Source: Candidatus Woesearchaeota archaeon (GTDB lineage Archaea > Nanobdellota > Nanobdellia > Woesearchaeales > GW2011-AR4). Taken from it: a stretch of 23,658 nt of DNA. Shown here one piece after another: positions 1 to 7,544 of the stretch. The notes under the pieces are model-generated. The model ran no database searches. It was given only the letters and a program-made list of their open reading frames with translations, and had not been told where the DNA came from. The position numbers and the translations under genes were made by a program. Positions within the stretch are counted from its first letter, which is position 1. Each line of letters begins with the position of its first letter. The DNA lies in the NCBI GenBank assembly GCA_016185865.1, contig JACPMU010000070.1:1-23658 (forward strand), given 5' to 3'.

Positions 1-459
1 ACAATGCATCTTGCTGAAGATGTAAAGCCAAATGGAAGGGTTTATGCAACTGACCTGTCAAGAAAAGACTTGCTAATAACAAAAAAAAGGCTGGTGAAAA
101 AAGGGCACAAGCACGTCATTGTTGTGCATGACGAGCACCAGGTAAACAGGGTCCATCCGTCAATTCCGCATGTTGATGCCGTTGTAAGCATCGGAATGAT
201 GGGATATCTGCAGGATGTGAAAAAAGTGCTGAAGGAAATGCGCGAATTATTGCCTTACGGCGGCAAGATTGTGTTTGTCGACTATGCTGATTTTTTCAAG
301 ATACTGCCAAATGTTGCGTGGCTCTCCAATGACAAGGTGATAGAAAAGATGTTCAGGGACGCAGGATTTTCTGTGTTTGTGACAAGAAAAAAAGGCCTGT
401 TCTGGAATTATGTCTATGTTTACGGGATTAAGTTTCACGAGAACATTCCTTATGTTTGA
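1..459 (+). CDS. Class I SAM-dependent methyltransferase, 5'-truncated by the window edge
   Basis: C-terminal part of a Rossmann-fold methyltransferase. The reading frame is open through base 1, and the glycine-rich SAM-binding motif I that should precede this part is missing, so the true start lies off the window; the ATG at 4 is internal. Visible features are a beta-2-like stretch ending in an acidic residue (GRVYATDLS), a motif IV-like VDAVVSIGMMGYL and a post-motif LLPYGGKIVFVDY followed by a C-terminal beta hairpin (FWNYVYVYGIKF). The substrate cannot be told: both small-molecule and lipid/quinone-type methyltransferases look like this. It is convergent with the pilin-like gene on the other strand, and the two stop regions overlap by 10 nt. 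Confidence 0.75.
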   Translation, partial: TMHLAEDVKPNGRVYATDLSRKDLLITKKRLVKKGHKHVIVVHDEHQVNRVHPSIPHVDAVVSIGMMGYLQDVKKVLKEMRELLPYGGKIVFVDYADFFKILPNVAWLSNDKVIEKMFRDAGFSVFVTRKKGLFWNYVYVYGIKFHENIPYV

Positions 460-851
460 GTCTTATTGATGTATATAATGCCGCTGGCTTTTGAAATTTT
501 ATTGCTGCCTTTTGTTATGTTTCCAGTCACATTTGAAGGAATAAATTTGACATATTCGTGCCCTAAATAATTCACTACCAGCTCCCTGCTGTCAATTATG
601 CTTATGCTGTAATTGACTCCGTTAATGGTCTGGGGCATTATGAAAGTTCTTGCGTAGCCGTCATTGACGGATTTTGCCATTTCTATTTCATTGTATGCGA
701 ATTCAGCAATATCCTGTGAAATCTGCCTGTTTGACTCCTCCTTTGACTCCAAAACTTTTGAGCTTGCGACTGCAAAAAATCCCACTATGACTAGAAGCAT
801 GAAAGAAGCCAAAACAATGAATTCAATAGCTGATTGTGATTTTTGATGCAT
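450..851 (-). CDS. Class III signal-peptide pilin-like protein
   Basis: Short type IV pilin-like protein of about 133 residues. From the ATG at 851 it begins MHQKSQSAIEF, followed by a long hydrophobic helix (IVLASFMLLVIVGFFAVA). This is the archaeal class III signal layout: a short positive leader, a Q-S-A-x-E-F cleavage neighbourhood with Glu near +5, and a hydrophobic N-terminal helix. The rest is a soluble extracytoplasmic domain with N-glycosylation-like sites (NVT, NIT, NKT). A longer frame from a TTG at 863 exists, but the ATG matches the MH-x-KSQ start of the sister pilins. It is the last gene of the minus-strand pilus region and is presumably processed by a prepilin peptidase encoded elsewhere. 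Confidence 0.7.
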   Translation of the reverse strand: MHQKSQSAIEFIVLASFMLLVIVGFFAVASSKVLESKEESNRQISQDIAEFAYNEIEMAKSVNDGYARTFIMPQTINGVNYSISIIDSRELVVNYLGHEYVKFIPSNVTGNITKGSNKISKASGIIYINKTQT

Positions 852-974
852 GAGCGGAAGCAATGACTTAACTAAAGCCTGATGCCTTCTTGTTTTCTCC
901 GGTTCAAGAAAATAAACATAAGCACAACAAGCAAAATTCTCCTCTTTTTTTGAAAATCATTTTATTTACTTGCC

Positions 975-1340
975 TTATTCCCTGCATGGGATTCCGTCGC
1001 CGTTCAGCTTTTCAGAGCCTTTTGACAGCAGTATTCCGCCATTCTCGTCCTCAACATAAACGCAGAAGTCATTTTTGGCGTTGATTGAGTCCTTGAACTC
1101 ACCATAATTCATTTGCTGGATTTCTTTCAGCTTGTTTTCATCTATTATCCCATTGTTTGCAAAGCTTACTTCATGGTCATCAAGTATCAAAGCTGTTATT
1201 TTTTCAGCTTCCATTTCACTTGTGTTTGTTTTGTTGTAAATAACTGCAATCATTGCTATAACAGCCACAATAAAAACAAGCATTATCTCGTCAATTTTGA
1301 AATTTGGCTTTGTTTTTTGGCTTGTTTTATGCGGCTTCAT
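975..1340 (-). CDS. Small membrane-anchored extracytoplasmic protein with DFCxYxED motif
   Basis: A 121-residue protein with a basic N-terminus, one transmembrane helix (about residues 18-35) and a small outer domain. No named family recognised. It carries DFCVYVEDENGGI and ends GIPCRE, and shares this pattern with the protein at 9683-10078 (DFCIYFEDDKGYI ... GTPCSQK), including a preceding Y-x-E-x-K stretch, so the two are paralogues. The two shared cysteines could form a disulfide in the outer domain. It lies inside the pilin cassette and is probably a pilus-associated or pilin-like minor component, although its N-terminus lacks the clear Q-S-x-x-E-F signal of the neighbours. Confidence 0.6.
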   Translation of the reverse strand: MKPHKTSQKTKPNFKIDEIMLVFIVAVIAMIAVIYNKTNTSEMEAEKITALILDDHEVSFANNGIIDENKLKEIQQMNYGEFKDSINAKNDFCVYVEDENGGILLSKGSEKLNGDGIPCRE

Positions 1341-1371
1341 TTTTAATTTGGTTTTTTTAGTCTTTTTAATC

Positions 1372-1395
1372 GGAATATTTTTTATTGAATATTCC
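1372..1395. repeat. Perfect 8-bp inverted repeat in the leader of the DFCxYxED gene
   Basis: GGAATATT and AATATTCC are separated by 8 nt. It lies between a minus-strand TATA-like box (about 1423-1430) and the ATG at 1340, so it would fall in the 5' leader. It may be an operator or an RNA hairpin. It has no adjacent T-tract, so it does not look like a terminator. Confidence 0.4.
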
Positions 1396-1422
1396 AGCCA
1401 TTTAGTTTTTGTAATGTTTTCG

Positions 1423-1430
1423 CCATTTAT
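1423..1430 (-). promoter_or_regulatory. Putative archaeal TATA box for the 975-1340 gene
   Basis: TTTATAAA preceded on the minus strand by an A/G-rich BRE-like stretch (GAAAGA). Transcription would start near 1400, giving a leader of about 60 nt that contains the inverted repeat. Confidence 0.4.
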
Positions 1431-1470
1431 AAATCTTTCAGTTTTTTACTAGATGGAAGTGGTTAATAAA

Positions 1471-1944
1471 TTATATTGTCTCGATGTTCACAGAATCCTG
1501 GCTGATCACCTCAAGCTTCACCTTCTTGAGCCCGGAGCCTGCAAGCCCTGAAATGTTGCATACATTCACATTGCAACCTGAGCTCGCTGTTGTAAGGTTT
1601 ACAGAGGAAAAAAACACTATCTCTGAAACGCCAAAGCTTGTTGTCACGTTAAATACAATCTCTCTTCCGTCAATTATCTGGGCAGTGCCAACGTTGTCAG
1701 GCACATTCAGCTCCAGCACAGTTTTTGAGCCCTGGCCAGAATAAAAAATTGACTCTGCTGCGTCAACAATGCTCCTTCCGAGCCTTGTCACCTGCGCGTC
1801 TGTTATCTCATATCCTGATTCCTTTGAATAACTGTAGAACAGGTATGTAGCAGGCAGAATAACTATGAAAGTTATGGCTACGACTAGCAAATACTCCAAA
1901 GATGACTGGCCTAATTTTCCCTTAGCCTGATGTGACTCTTCCAT
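1471..1944 (-). CDS. Class III signal-peptide pilin-like protein
   Basis: 157 residues with the pilin layout: charged leader (MEESHQAKGKLG), cleavage neighbourhood G-QSSLEYLL with the conserved Glu, then a hydrophobic helix (VVAITFIVILPATYLFY). The C-terminal domain is Ser/Thr/Val rich with N-glycosylation-like sequons (NVT, NLT, NIS) and two close cysteines (CNVNVC), suggesting a disulfide loop. The start ATG lies 23 nt inside the end of the upstream pilin gene, and AAGGT just before it can serve as a ribosome binding site, so the two are probably translationally coupled. Probably a minor pilin or a second structural subunit. Confidence 0.72.
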   Translation of the reverse strand: MEESHQAKGKLGQSSLEYLLVVAITFIVILPATYLFYSYSKESGYEITDAQVTRLGRSIVDAAESIFYSGQGSKTVLELNVPDNVGTAQIIDGREIVFNVTTSFGVSEIVFFSSVNLTTASSGCNVNVCNISGLAGSGLKKVKLEVISQDSVNIETI

Positions 1945-2392
1945 TTACCTTGCCGTTTATCAGATGAGTTTGCTGGCTTGGAGTGTTTACAGCATAATAG
2001 CTAATCAATATCCTGACATCAGCCCTTTCCCCCGGAATGTAAGCGCCGCCGGTGCATGAAGTAAAAGTTATGTCCTTGTCTGTTGCGCTTGCCCAGTCAA
2101 AAGCCGCTGGAGGAGTGCATGAGATAGGCGGATTTGCGTCATTTGTTATCAGAAGCGAAGTGACTCTTATATTTTCACCAAGGTTGTTGGCTAACCTTAC
2201 CTTTACTTCGCCAGGCTTCAGGCTGAAGTCAAGGCACTTGAACTGCGAAGGGAATATGCATTTCTGGGGAAGGTAGTTGCTGAAGTCAAAAATCCCGGAA
2301 TAATACAAAGCGCCAATGGCTGTTGCAACAACAACAAAAGCCCATGCGTAAGTGGCAAGAAATTCCAAAGCAACCTGGGATTTTGTATGCAT
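1922..2392 (-). CDS. Class III signal-peptide type IV pilin
   Basis: 156 residues beginning MHTKSQVALEFLATYAWAF: a very short leader, KSQ at the processing site, Glu close to +5, and a hydrophobic N-terminal helix to about residue 32. Then comes YLPQKC and a beta-rich domain with four cysteines (C-x7-C early, then SCTPPA and TSCTGG). The broken gene just upstream (2511-2941) shares the start, the CTPPA motif and the TSC-GG motif, so both belong to one pilin subfamily. A GAGG ribosome binding site lies a few bases before the ATG. Probably a main structural pilin of this locus, since it has its own promoter. Confidence 0.75.
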   Translation of the reverse strand: MHTKSQVALEFLATYAWAFVVVATAIGALYYSGIFDFSNYLPQKCIFPSQFKCLDFSLKPGEVKVRLANNLGENIRVTSLLITNDANPPISCTPPAAFDWASATDKDITFTSCTGGAYIPGERADVRILISYYAVNTPSQQTHLINGKVNGRVTSG

Positions 2393-2426
2393 TTTTCCTC
2401 TTTTTGGTTTGGAACTAAGGAAGAGT

Positions 2427-2437
2427 GTATATAAAAT
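2427..2437 (-). promoter_or_regulatory. TATA-like promoter of the pilin gene 1922-2392
   Basis: The minus strand reads ATTTTATATAC, about 35-45 nt before the ATG at 2392, leaving a short leader that contains AAAGAGGAAAAATG. The same AAAGAGGAAAAATG leader precedes the broken pilin at 2941, so this 5' region was duplicated together with the gene. Confidence 0.45.
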
Positions 2438-2510
2438 TTATGTTTTTGTAAGGATCACAGTATTTTTTAAAGATAATACATAAATTCTTAGAAGACATAC
2501 CTAATAATTT

Positions 2511-2941
2511 TTATATAACAGTTGATAATACTTCCCCTTTCACTTCTTTTGTGTAGCCGGAGCCGCTGACTACTGTGTTGTACCTCAGTGTCACCAAGAC
2601 TTTTCCTTTTTCGCCGGCAATCAAGCCTCCTCCTGAGCAGCTCGTCCACGTCAAATCCTTGACTTCTCCTGATTTCCATGATGTCGGCGTCGCAGGCGGA
2701 GTGCATGTGTAAGCTGCCACGCTTTCCGTGCTCAAAATCAGTGAAGAAACATCTATTGGCTCTCCTGCATTGTTTTTCAATCTTATTTTGAAAGTGCGCC
2801 AAAGTTGCACCGATTAGGCAATATTTTGCTTGGGTTTAATATGCCAAAATAAGCAAGAGTGCCTATCATGATCAAAATGACAAGAAATGCCCAGCCGTAT
2901 GTTGTAAGAAACTCCAAAGCAGCCTGAGATTTTGAATGCAT
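2511..2941 (-). pseudogene. Type IV pilin gene broken by an internal deletion/frameshift
   Basis: Reading from the ATG at 2941 gives a clean class III pilin start (MHSKSQAALEFLTTYGWAF, hydrophobic helix, ILPNRCNFGA) that stops after 52 codons at 2783. The rest of the pilin continues in another frame from about 2792 down to 2511 (FKIRLKNNAGEPIDV ... CTPPA ... TSCSGGG). Aligned to the neighbouring pilin, about 37 nt around 2795-2805 are missing, covering the segment with the second cysteine. 37 is not a multiple of three, so the frame breaks. It may be real decay, phase-variation-like loss or an assembly error. A GTG at 2810 could start the second half, but that product would lack a signal sequence. 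Confidence 0.65.
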
Positions 2942-2987
2942 TTTTCCTCTTTTTCAAAAACCGATGATTTCTAAAATTAAGTTTATT

Positions 2988-2997
2988 GTTTATAAAC
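2988..2997 (-). promoter_or_regulatory. TATA-like promoter of the broken pilin gene
   Basis: GTTTATAAAC, itself palindromic, lies in the 83-nt gap after the TadC-like gene and about 47-56 nt before the ATG at 2941. A GAGG ribosome binding site stands before the ATG. Confidence 0.4.
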
Positions 2998-3024
2998 TTT
3001 TCTAATTTTGCTCTGGAAGCCTGG

Positions 3025-4050
3025 CTACAGTATTCCGGAAAACAATACCCCAAGCACCTTCATGAAAAGAAGGTAAAGAGTCACAGAGCCAAATACATAG
3101 ATAGGAATGTACTTAACGCCCCCTTTCATGTCGCCTTTTTCAACAATTGAAACTATCAAAGAGGAAAATAAAGATATTACGGAAATTGCCATTAGTGAAA
3201 AAGTCCTGAAATCAGCCGGCTTTATTCCTGTTTCTGAAAATGAAAAAGGAAGCGTTGGAGCTCTTTGGGCTGCAACAGAAATCTTGGATATAAAATTGAG
3301 TATAAGGGAAAGCAGATTATAGGAAAGCGCAAAAAGCAGGGGGCTTATGACAATGACTATCACCGATATGAAAATTATGTAGGCTATCGCTGCGCCAGAC
3401 ATCTCGTCTTTTAATGCCTTTGTCTCCTTCAGATTATCAACAAGCCTGTCAATAAGCTCCGCAATGTTGCCTCCGCTTTCAACCTCGCTTATTATCAAGT
3501 CAACTGTGCGCCTTAGCATTAGCGAGTCATACTTGTCAGCAAGCTCAACCAAAGCCTTGCTGACCTCATATCCTGTCATCACCTTTTTTGATGCTTTTGC
3601 CATCTCGCTTCCAAGCACATTGAACCTTGGCTTGATGGAGCTCCACAAAGCTTTTTCAAATGTCATGCCTCCTTTCAGGTTTGCGGACACTATCTGCAGG
3701 AAATCCGGCAGCTGCTCCTCCATCTTTTTTGTCCTGTAGTAAATCTTAAGGTCGAGGTAAAAATAGACAAGAAGGATGAACACCGATGCAAAAAATATCT
3801 GGACTATGAACCAGCTTAGGAAAGAATACACATATATTTCAAAAAGCGAGAATTTCCTGAAATACGGGTAGACAAAAATGATGAATATCAGTGTTGTTAT
3901 AAGCGCCGAAATATAAAACAGCATTCCGAAAAACCTGTAAGGAACCTCGTAGAATCCGGCTTTCAGCATGTATTTTCTTAAATTATGCACAAACCTCTTC
4001 GGCACAAATGCCTTTCCGAATTCCTCCAAAAATATTATTTTAAGCGCCAT
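3025..4050 (-). CDS. TadC/FlaJ-family pilus assembly membrane protein (T2SSF domain)
   Basis: 341 residues. Integral membrane platform protein of type IV pilus/type II secretion-like machines, expected to dock the cytoplasmic ATPase and pull pilins from the membrane. Two N-terminal helices (about 43-62 and 76-97) are followed by a cytoplasmic four-helix T2SSF segment with EEQLPDFLQIVSANLKGGMT and LIISEVESGGNIAELIDRL, and then further membrane helices at about 220-250, 285-305 and 318-341. EEQLPDFL and ESGG-N are typical of the GspF/TadC family. It starts 2 nt after the stop of a second T2SSF gene. Tandem TadC-like pairs are common in Tad and archaeal pilus loci and suggest a heterodimeric platform. 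Confidence 0.85.
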   Translation of the reverse strand: MALKIIFLEEFGKAFVPKRFVHNLRKYMLKAGFYEVPYRFFGMLFYISALITTLIFIIFVYPYFRKFSLFEIYVYSFLSWFIVQIFFASVFILLVYFYLDLKIYYRTKKMEEQLPDFLQIVSANLKGGMTFEKALWSSIKPRFNVLGSEMAKASKKVMTGYEVSKALVELADKYDSLMLRRTVDLIISEVESGGNIAELIDRLVDNLKETKALKDEMSGAAIAYIIFISVIVIVISPLLFALSYNLLSLILNFISKISVAAQRAPTLPFSFSETGIKPADFRTFSLMAISVISLFSSLIVSIVEKGDMKGGVKYIPIYVFGSVTLYLLFMKVLGVLFSGIL

Positions 4051-4052
4051 TT

Positions 4053-4862
4053 TTACAGGTTCACCATAGGCCTTATGGACTTGAAAAGGGTTATGAATAT
4101 GAACTGGAGCACAACGATAAAAAATACAAGCACGAACAGCACCTTCAGGGTGAGCGGAAAATTGATGAAGCTTGATATGACAATGAGCATTGCAACTCCA
4201 AGCGACGGCAGGATGACAGCAGCAAGCATGTAAAAAATAACCAATGTGTTGAGCTTCTTGCCGTATTTTTTTATTTCAAGCTCTTCCTCCCTTGTTATCT
4301 CCTCAAGCACTGATTCAAGCGGCTTTGTGACATCTATGCCCAGCTGCAATGCGTTGTTTATATGAAACAATATCCTTCTTAATTTATCTGATGGGGAATA
4401 TATCATTGCATTGCTTAATGCCTCTTCAATTGTGTTGCCTGTGTCTATGTCATCAACAACTTCCTTGATGTATTTTGATGCAATGCCCCTGCTGCTTGCA
4501 GTTTCTATAAGTGCATTCAGCAATGGCCTTCCGGAATAAAGCTTTACAAGCAAATACCTTCCAACAAATGTAACCTCTTTGTTGATTTCGCGCTCACGCT
4601 GCCTTATTTTTGCCTTGACACTAATCAATGAATATTCAAAAATCAGTATGAACAAAATTATAAAAACAGGCGCAAGCAGAAAAACCGGAAGATTTGCCTT
4701 TTGCAGCACGAAAAAAAAAAGAGCAGTGAATGCAAATGCGTACAGGGCAGTTGCCTTGAGGTTTTTATTGACATACTGTATAGGGGTGTACGGCAGGTGC
4801 GCTATCCTCAGCTCGCTTTTAAGCGCCGGAAAAAATGAGACTACCCTGTTTACAAAACCCAT
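4053..4862 (-). CDS. TadC/FlaJ-family pilus assembly membrane protein, second copy (T2SSF domain)
   Basis: 269 residues; the shorter partner of the platform pair. It has an N-terminal helix pair (about 36-55 and 60-80), a cytoplasmic T2SSF domain containing REINKEVTFVGRYLLVKLYSG and DDIDTGNTIEEALSNA, and two C-terminal helices (about 210-230 and 240-262). It sits one base after the ATPase stop and two bases before the next T2SSF gene, so ATPase and both platform proteins are surely one transcript. It diverges strongly from its neighbour in the core helices, which argues for two distinct subunits rather than a recent duplication. Confidence 0.85.
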   Translation of the reverse strand: MGFVNRVVSFFPALKSELRIAHLPYTPIQYVNKNLKATALYAFAFTALFFFVLQKANLPVFLLAPVFIILFILIFEYSLISVKAKIRQREREINKEVTFVGRYLLVKLYSGRPLLNALIETASSRGIASKYIKEVVDDIDTGNTIEEALSNAMIYSPSDKLRRILFHINNALQLGIDVTKPLESVLEEITREEELEIKKYGKKLNTLVIFYMLAAVILPSLGVAMLIVISSFINFPLTLKVLFVLVFFIVVLQFIFITLFKSIRPMVNL

Positions 4863-4863
4863 T

Positions 4864-6321
4864 TTAAATGCCCTTCATCTGCATAAACGGCTTGTTGTGG
4901 TAATATTTTGACATTATCAGCCCTATCTTGTTGACATCATTTATATTCCTGCTGGCCATCCACTTCAATATTGTGATTTTTGACTGCAGATCAGCATAAA
5001 TATCCTGCTTTGAAAGGCCTGTGTAAAGGTTCAGCGTTTCTATGATGGCAAGCGGCTCGCTTACAATTTCCAATGTGTCTTTTGCGGGATTTGACTGCAT
5101 CAAAATCCTTGCATCACCATCCGGAAGCACCTCTGCAATCTGCAGTGTCCTTCTTTTTCCTGTTCTTCGGTTTATGTGCTGCACAACAATGAGTGAAAGC
5201 GCTGATAAAATCTGCTTAGGCAAATCAATAGGGGGATTTGTCAGCCTGTTTATTGTTTCACGCACGTTGTTTGCGTGCAGTGTGCCATAGACAGAATGGC
5301 CTGTGTGCATTGCCTCGAAAAGCACCTCAGCTTCCTTTCTCCTTCTTATCTCACCTACAATAATCCTGTCAGGCCTCATTCTCAAGGAGTTGACTATCAA
5401 GTCGAGCATTTCAATTCCTCCTTTGCCTTCCGGGTTTGGCAGCCTTGTCTCCAATGGCACCCAATGGATTATTTTGGGCAGCACCAATTCTCTTGTATCT
5501 TCCATTGAAATTATCCTTTGGTTAGGGGGGAAAAAATTGGCTATTGCATTAAGCACACTTGTCTTTCCTGAGGCTGTGCCTCCTGAAACAATGACAGACA
5601 ATTCATTTTGCACAGCCATCCACAGCAGCGCAGCGCCTTCGTAAGAAATTGTTTTTTCTTTTATAAAGTCAATCATAGTCCACGGCTTTACCGCAAATTT
5701 TCTTATTGTTATTGTGTTTCCCTTTGAGGATATAGGGCTCAAGGTTGCATTTACCCTGTCTCCTGTCTTAAGGTGCGCATCCATCAATGGGTTAAGCAAT
5801 GTGATTTCTTTGCCGACATCCCTCCCGATAATAGTGGAGTAATGCCTTATCCTTGATTCTGTAGGAACAAGCACATTTGTCTTAAGCCAGCCGTGCCTCC
5901 TGTGGTAAACCCACACAGGCTCGTTTGCATTGTTTATCACAATCTCCTCCAAGTTTGTGTCCTTAAGCAGTATGTCGAGGTTTCCAAGCCCTATGTTCTG
6001 CTGCAGGATGTAATTGATGAGCATGTCCATTGTCCTTTTGTCTGCATTAGGAAAATACTTTGCCAATAGCTTGAGTATCTTCTCCTTGAACTGCTCTTGT
6101 ATGTTGTAGACGCTTGCCTCCTCGCTCAATGTTTTTGTCTCCTCTGAAACAAACTCGTCCCTTATCTTCTCAAGAATTATTTTTGTCGTGTCGCTTATGT
6201 TAGTTATTGCTATTCGGTATACCGGCACAGGCTCGTCTTCCCTTGCTGTGATGGAAACATCAACAACTATGCTGTTCACATTCAGCTCGTATGTGTCTAT
6301 TATTTTTTCCCCTTTTTCCAT
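4864..6321 (-). CDS. Type II/IV secretion (TadA/FlaI/CpaF-like) assembly ATPase
   Basis: 485 residues. Hexameric motor ATPase that powers pilus extension at the cytoplasmic face. Motifs are intact: Walker A GGTASGKT at about 247-254, Asp box SMEDTREL at about 272, Walker B RIIVGEIR at about 319-326 and a His box TGHSVYGTLHA at about 340-350. An N-terminal domain (1-200), including the NLEEIVINNANEPVWVYH stretch, is typical of TadA/CpaF. The first about 90 residues form a variable archaeal extension. It heads the ATPase-TadC-TadC operon. The region before it (6322-6551) holds no gene but a long AT-rich leader that is repeated upstream of rps7. With no other motor here, it likely serves the pilins at both ends of the locus. 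Confidence 0.93.
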   Translation of the reverse strand: MEKGEKIIDTYELNVNSIVVDVSITAREDEPVPVYRIAITNISDTTKIILEKIRDEFVSEETKTLSEEASVYNIQEQFKEKILKLLAKYFPNADKRTMDMLINYILQQNIGLGNLDILLKDTNLEEIVINNANEPVWVYHRRHGWLKTNVLVPTESRIRHYSTIIGRDVGKEITLLNPLMDAHLKTGDRVNATLSPISSKGNTITIRKFAVKPWTMIDFIKEKTISYEGAALLWMAVQNELSVIVSGGTASGKTSVLNAIANFFPPNQRIISMEDTRELVLPKIIHWVPLETRLPNPEGKGGIEMLDLIVNSLRMRPDRIIVGEIRRRKEAEVLFEAMHTGHSVYGTLHANNVRETINRLTNPPIDLPKQILSALSLIVVQHINRRTGKRRTLQIAEVLPDGDARILMQSNPAKDTLEIVSEPLAIIETLNLYTGLSKQDIYADLQSKITILKWMASRNINDVNKIGLIMSKYYHNKPFMQMKGI

Positions 6322-6390
6322 TTCAGTTTTTTATTTTTTGATTGATTATTTTTTATTGGATTTTTTATTTAAATTTTTTGATTTTTATTT

Positions 6391-6499
6391 TATTGAATTT
6401 GTTTGTTAATGGAATTTTTCAATATTTGTTTTTGTTATGTGTTTATTAATGTGAAATTGATATTTTCTTTAATGTTTTTGTTTATTTCACAGCGCATTA
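6391..6499 (-). repeat. AT-rich leader element, copy A (upstream of the pilus ATPase)
   Basis: The 230-nt gap 6322-6551 holds no gene. Its upstream half matches, over about 109 nt and with small gaps, the gap upstream of rps7 (22672-22780). Shared landmarks in the same order are GAATTTGTTT, GAATTTTTCA, TTTTTGTTATG, TAATGTGAA, TTGAT and the 14-mer TTCACAGCGCATTA (6486-6499). A TATA-like AT run (about 6500-6520) precedes the 14-mer in the direction of transcription, so this may be a shared promoter plus long 5' leader. Confidence 0.55.
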
Positions 6500-6551
6500 A
6501 CTTTAAAATATTTTTTAAAAAAATTAATTATTTTTATTGTGTTTTTTATTT

Positions 6552-7535
6552 TTACTGCAGCGTTTTTATTTTAGCATGCATGGCCATTGCTTCCGCGTCA
6601 TTCGGCTCCAGCTGGAGAGCCTCCTGTATGTCCTTTGATGCCTCGTTATAAAATCCTTTTTCAATGTTCCTTTTCGCGCGCTCTTTTCTTGCAGCTGCAA
6701 GCATTGATTTTGATGGAAAGTTTGTTTTGCTTGGCTGTGGAAATGAGGATGGCATGCGCTGCTGGAGCTGCATAGGCTGATTTGGCTGCTGGCTCAGCTG
6801 CTTTTGAAGGCTTGATATTTCTGTATTAATGCTGAGGCTCTTGTAAATTTCAAGAAGCCTTATTCCTATTGAGTTCTTGTGCCTTAAAAACCCTTCAGGA
6901 ATCTGGTTGTAGAGCTCAATGCACTTGTTGTAATTCACAATGGAATTTATCATGTCATTTGACCTTATTGAAGCTGTTATCTTGTCTATCACGTAATTTG
7001 TCTCCTGGATCAATGCGGAAATTCTTTTTGTAAGCTCATTGTCTGTCACGTTTTTGAGCTCATTATAGAAATTTGCTATCTGCTCCTGAATCAGCCTTTT
7101 TTCCTCAAAGAAGACATTCGGGATTGAATTGCTTATCTCTTCTATCTCGGAGTAAAGCTTGAACGGCATATCTTTCTTTCCTTCCCTGAGCGATGCCCTT
7201 GCCCTGATTATCAGCTCATTTATCTGCTGCGCTTTTCTTTTCACCTCATTATATGCGCTGTTCAGCGTGCCTGAAAACTGCCTGTTCAATGCGTTTAACT
7301 GGTCATAAAGTTCCTTGTTCCATTTTAGCTTCTGCTCCGTAAGAATGTGCCACAGCTGGACATAAGCCTGCTCTGCCTGCTCAAGATTTCCCCTGCTTAA
7401 GTTTGCCTTTATGTTTTCAACCAAAGGTGAAGGCTCAGATTGAGGATACTGCCCGCTTTCGTCAATTTTTTCAGTTCTATCTGTCTGTAAACCCAAGTCA
7501 GAAAGCTCTCTATCCAAAAACTCATCTATATCCAT
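6552..7535 (-). CDS. Cytoplasmic coiled-coil/TPR-tailed protein of the pilus locus
   Basis: About 327 residues, no signal or membrane segment. An acidic start (MDIDEFLDRELSDLG) is followed by a long helical middle (about 40-230) that looks like helical repeats or coiled coil, a Gln/Pro-rich linker (about 245-270), and a C-terminal TPR-like pair (KSMLAAARKERAKRNIEKG ... NEASKDIQEALQLEPNDAEA). The ATG at 7535 is preferred over the in-frame TTG at 7541. It lies 9 nt after the stop of the winged-helix-like gene, so they share a transcript. The position just before the ATPase operon suggests a cytoplasmic scaffold or regulator of the motor; this is inference from context. No named family recognised. 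Confidence 0.7.
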   Translation of the reverse strand: MDIDEFLDRELSDLGLQTDRTEKIDESGQYPQSEPSPLVENIKANLSRGNLEQAEQAYVQLWHILTEQKLKWNKELYDQLNALNRQFSGTLNSAYNEVKRKAQQINELIIRARASLREGKKDMPFKLYSEIEEISNSIPNVFFEEKRLIQEQIANFYNELKNVTDNELTKRISALIQETNYVIDKITASIRSNDMINSIVNYNKCIELYNQIPEGFLRHKNSIGIRLLEIYKSLSINTEISSLQKQLSQQPNQPMQLQQRMPSSFPQPSKTNFPSKSMLAAARKERAKRNIEKGFYNEASKDIQEALQLEPNDAEAMAMHAKIKTLQ

Positions 7536-7544
7536 TTTCAACAG

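Noticed and set aside
864..974. Possible small RNA or tRNA in the gap between two pilin-cassette genes
   Set aside because: No cloverleaf or stable hairpin pattern was found by eye; only a T-rich stretch that may end transcription.
2783..2810. Programmed frameshift in the pilin gene
   Set aside because: The alignment shows about 37 nt of sequence missing, not a slip at one codon; no slippery site was seen. Deletion or assembly error fits better.
6403..6651. 82-codon plus-strand frame in the AT-rich gap
   Set aside because: Very Phe/Ile/Cys-biased translation of AT-rich DNA, no ribosome site, and it runs antisense into the TPR-tailed gene.
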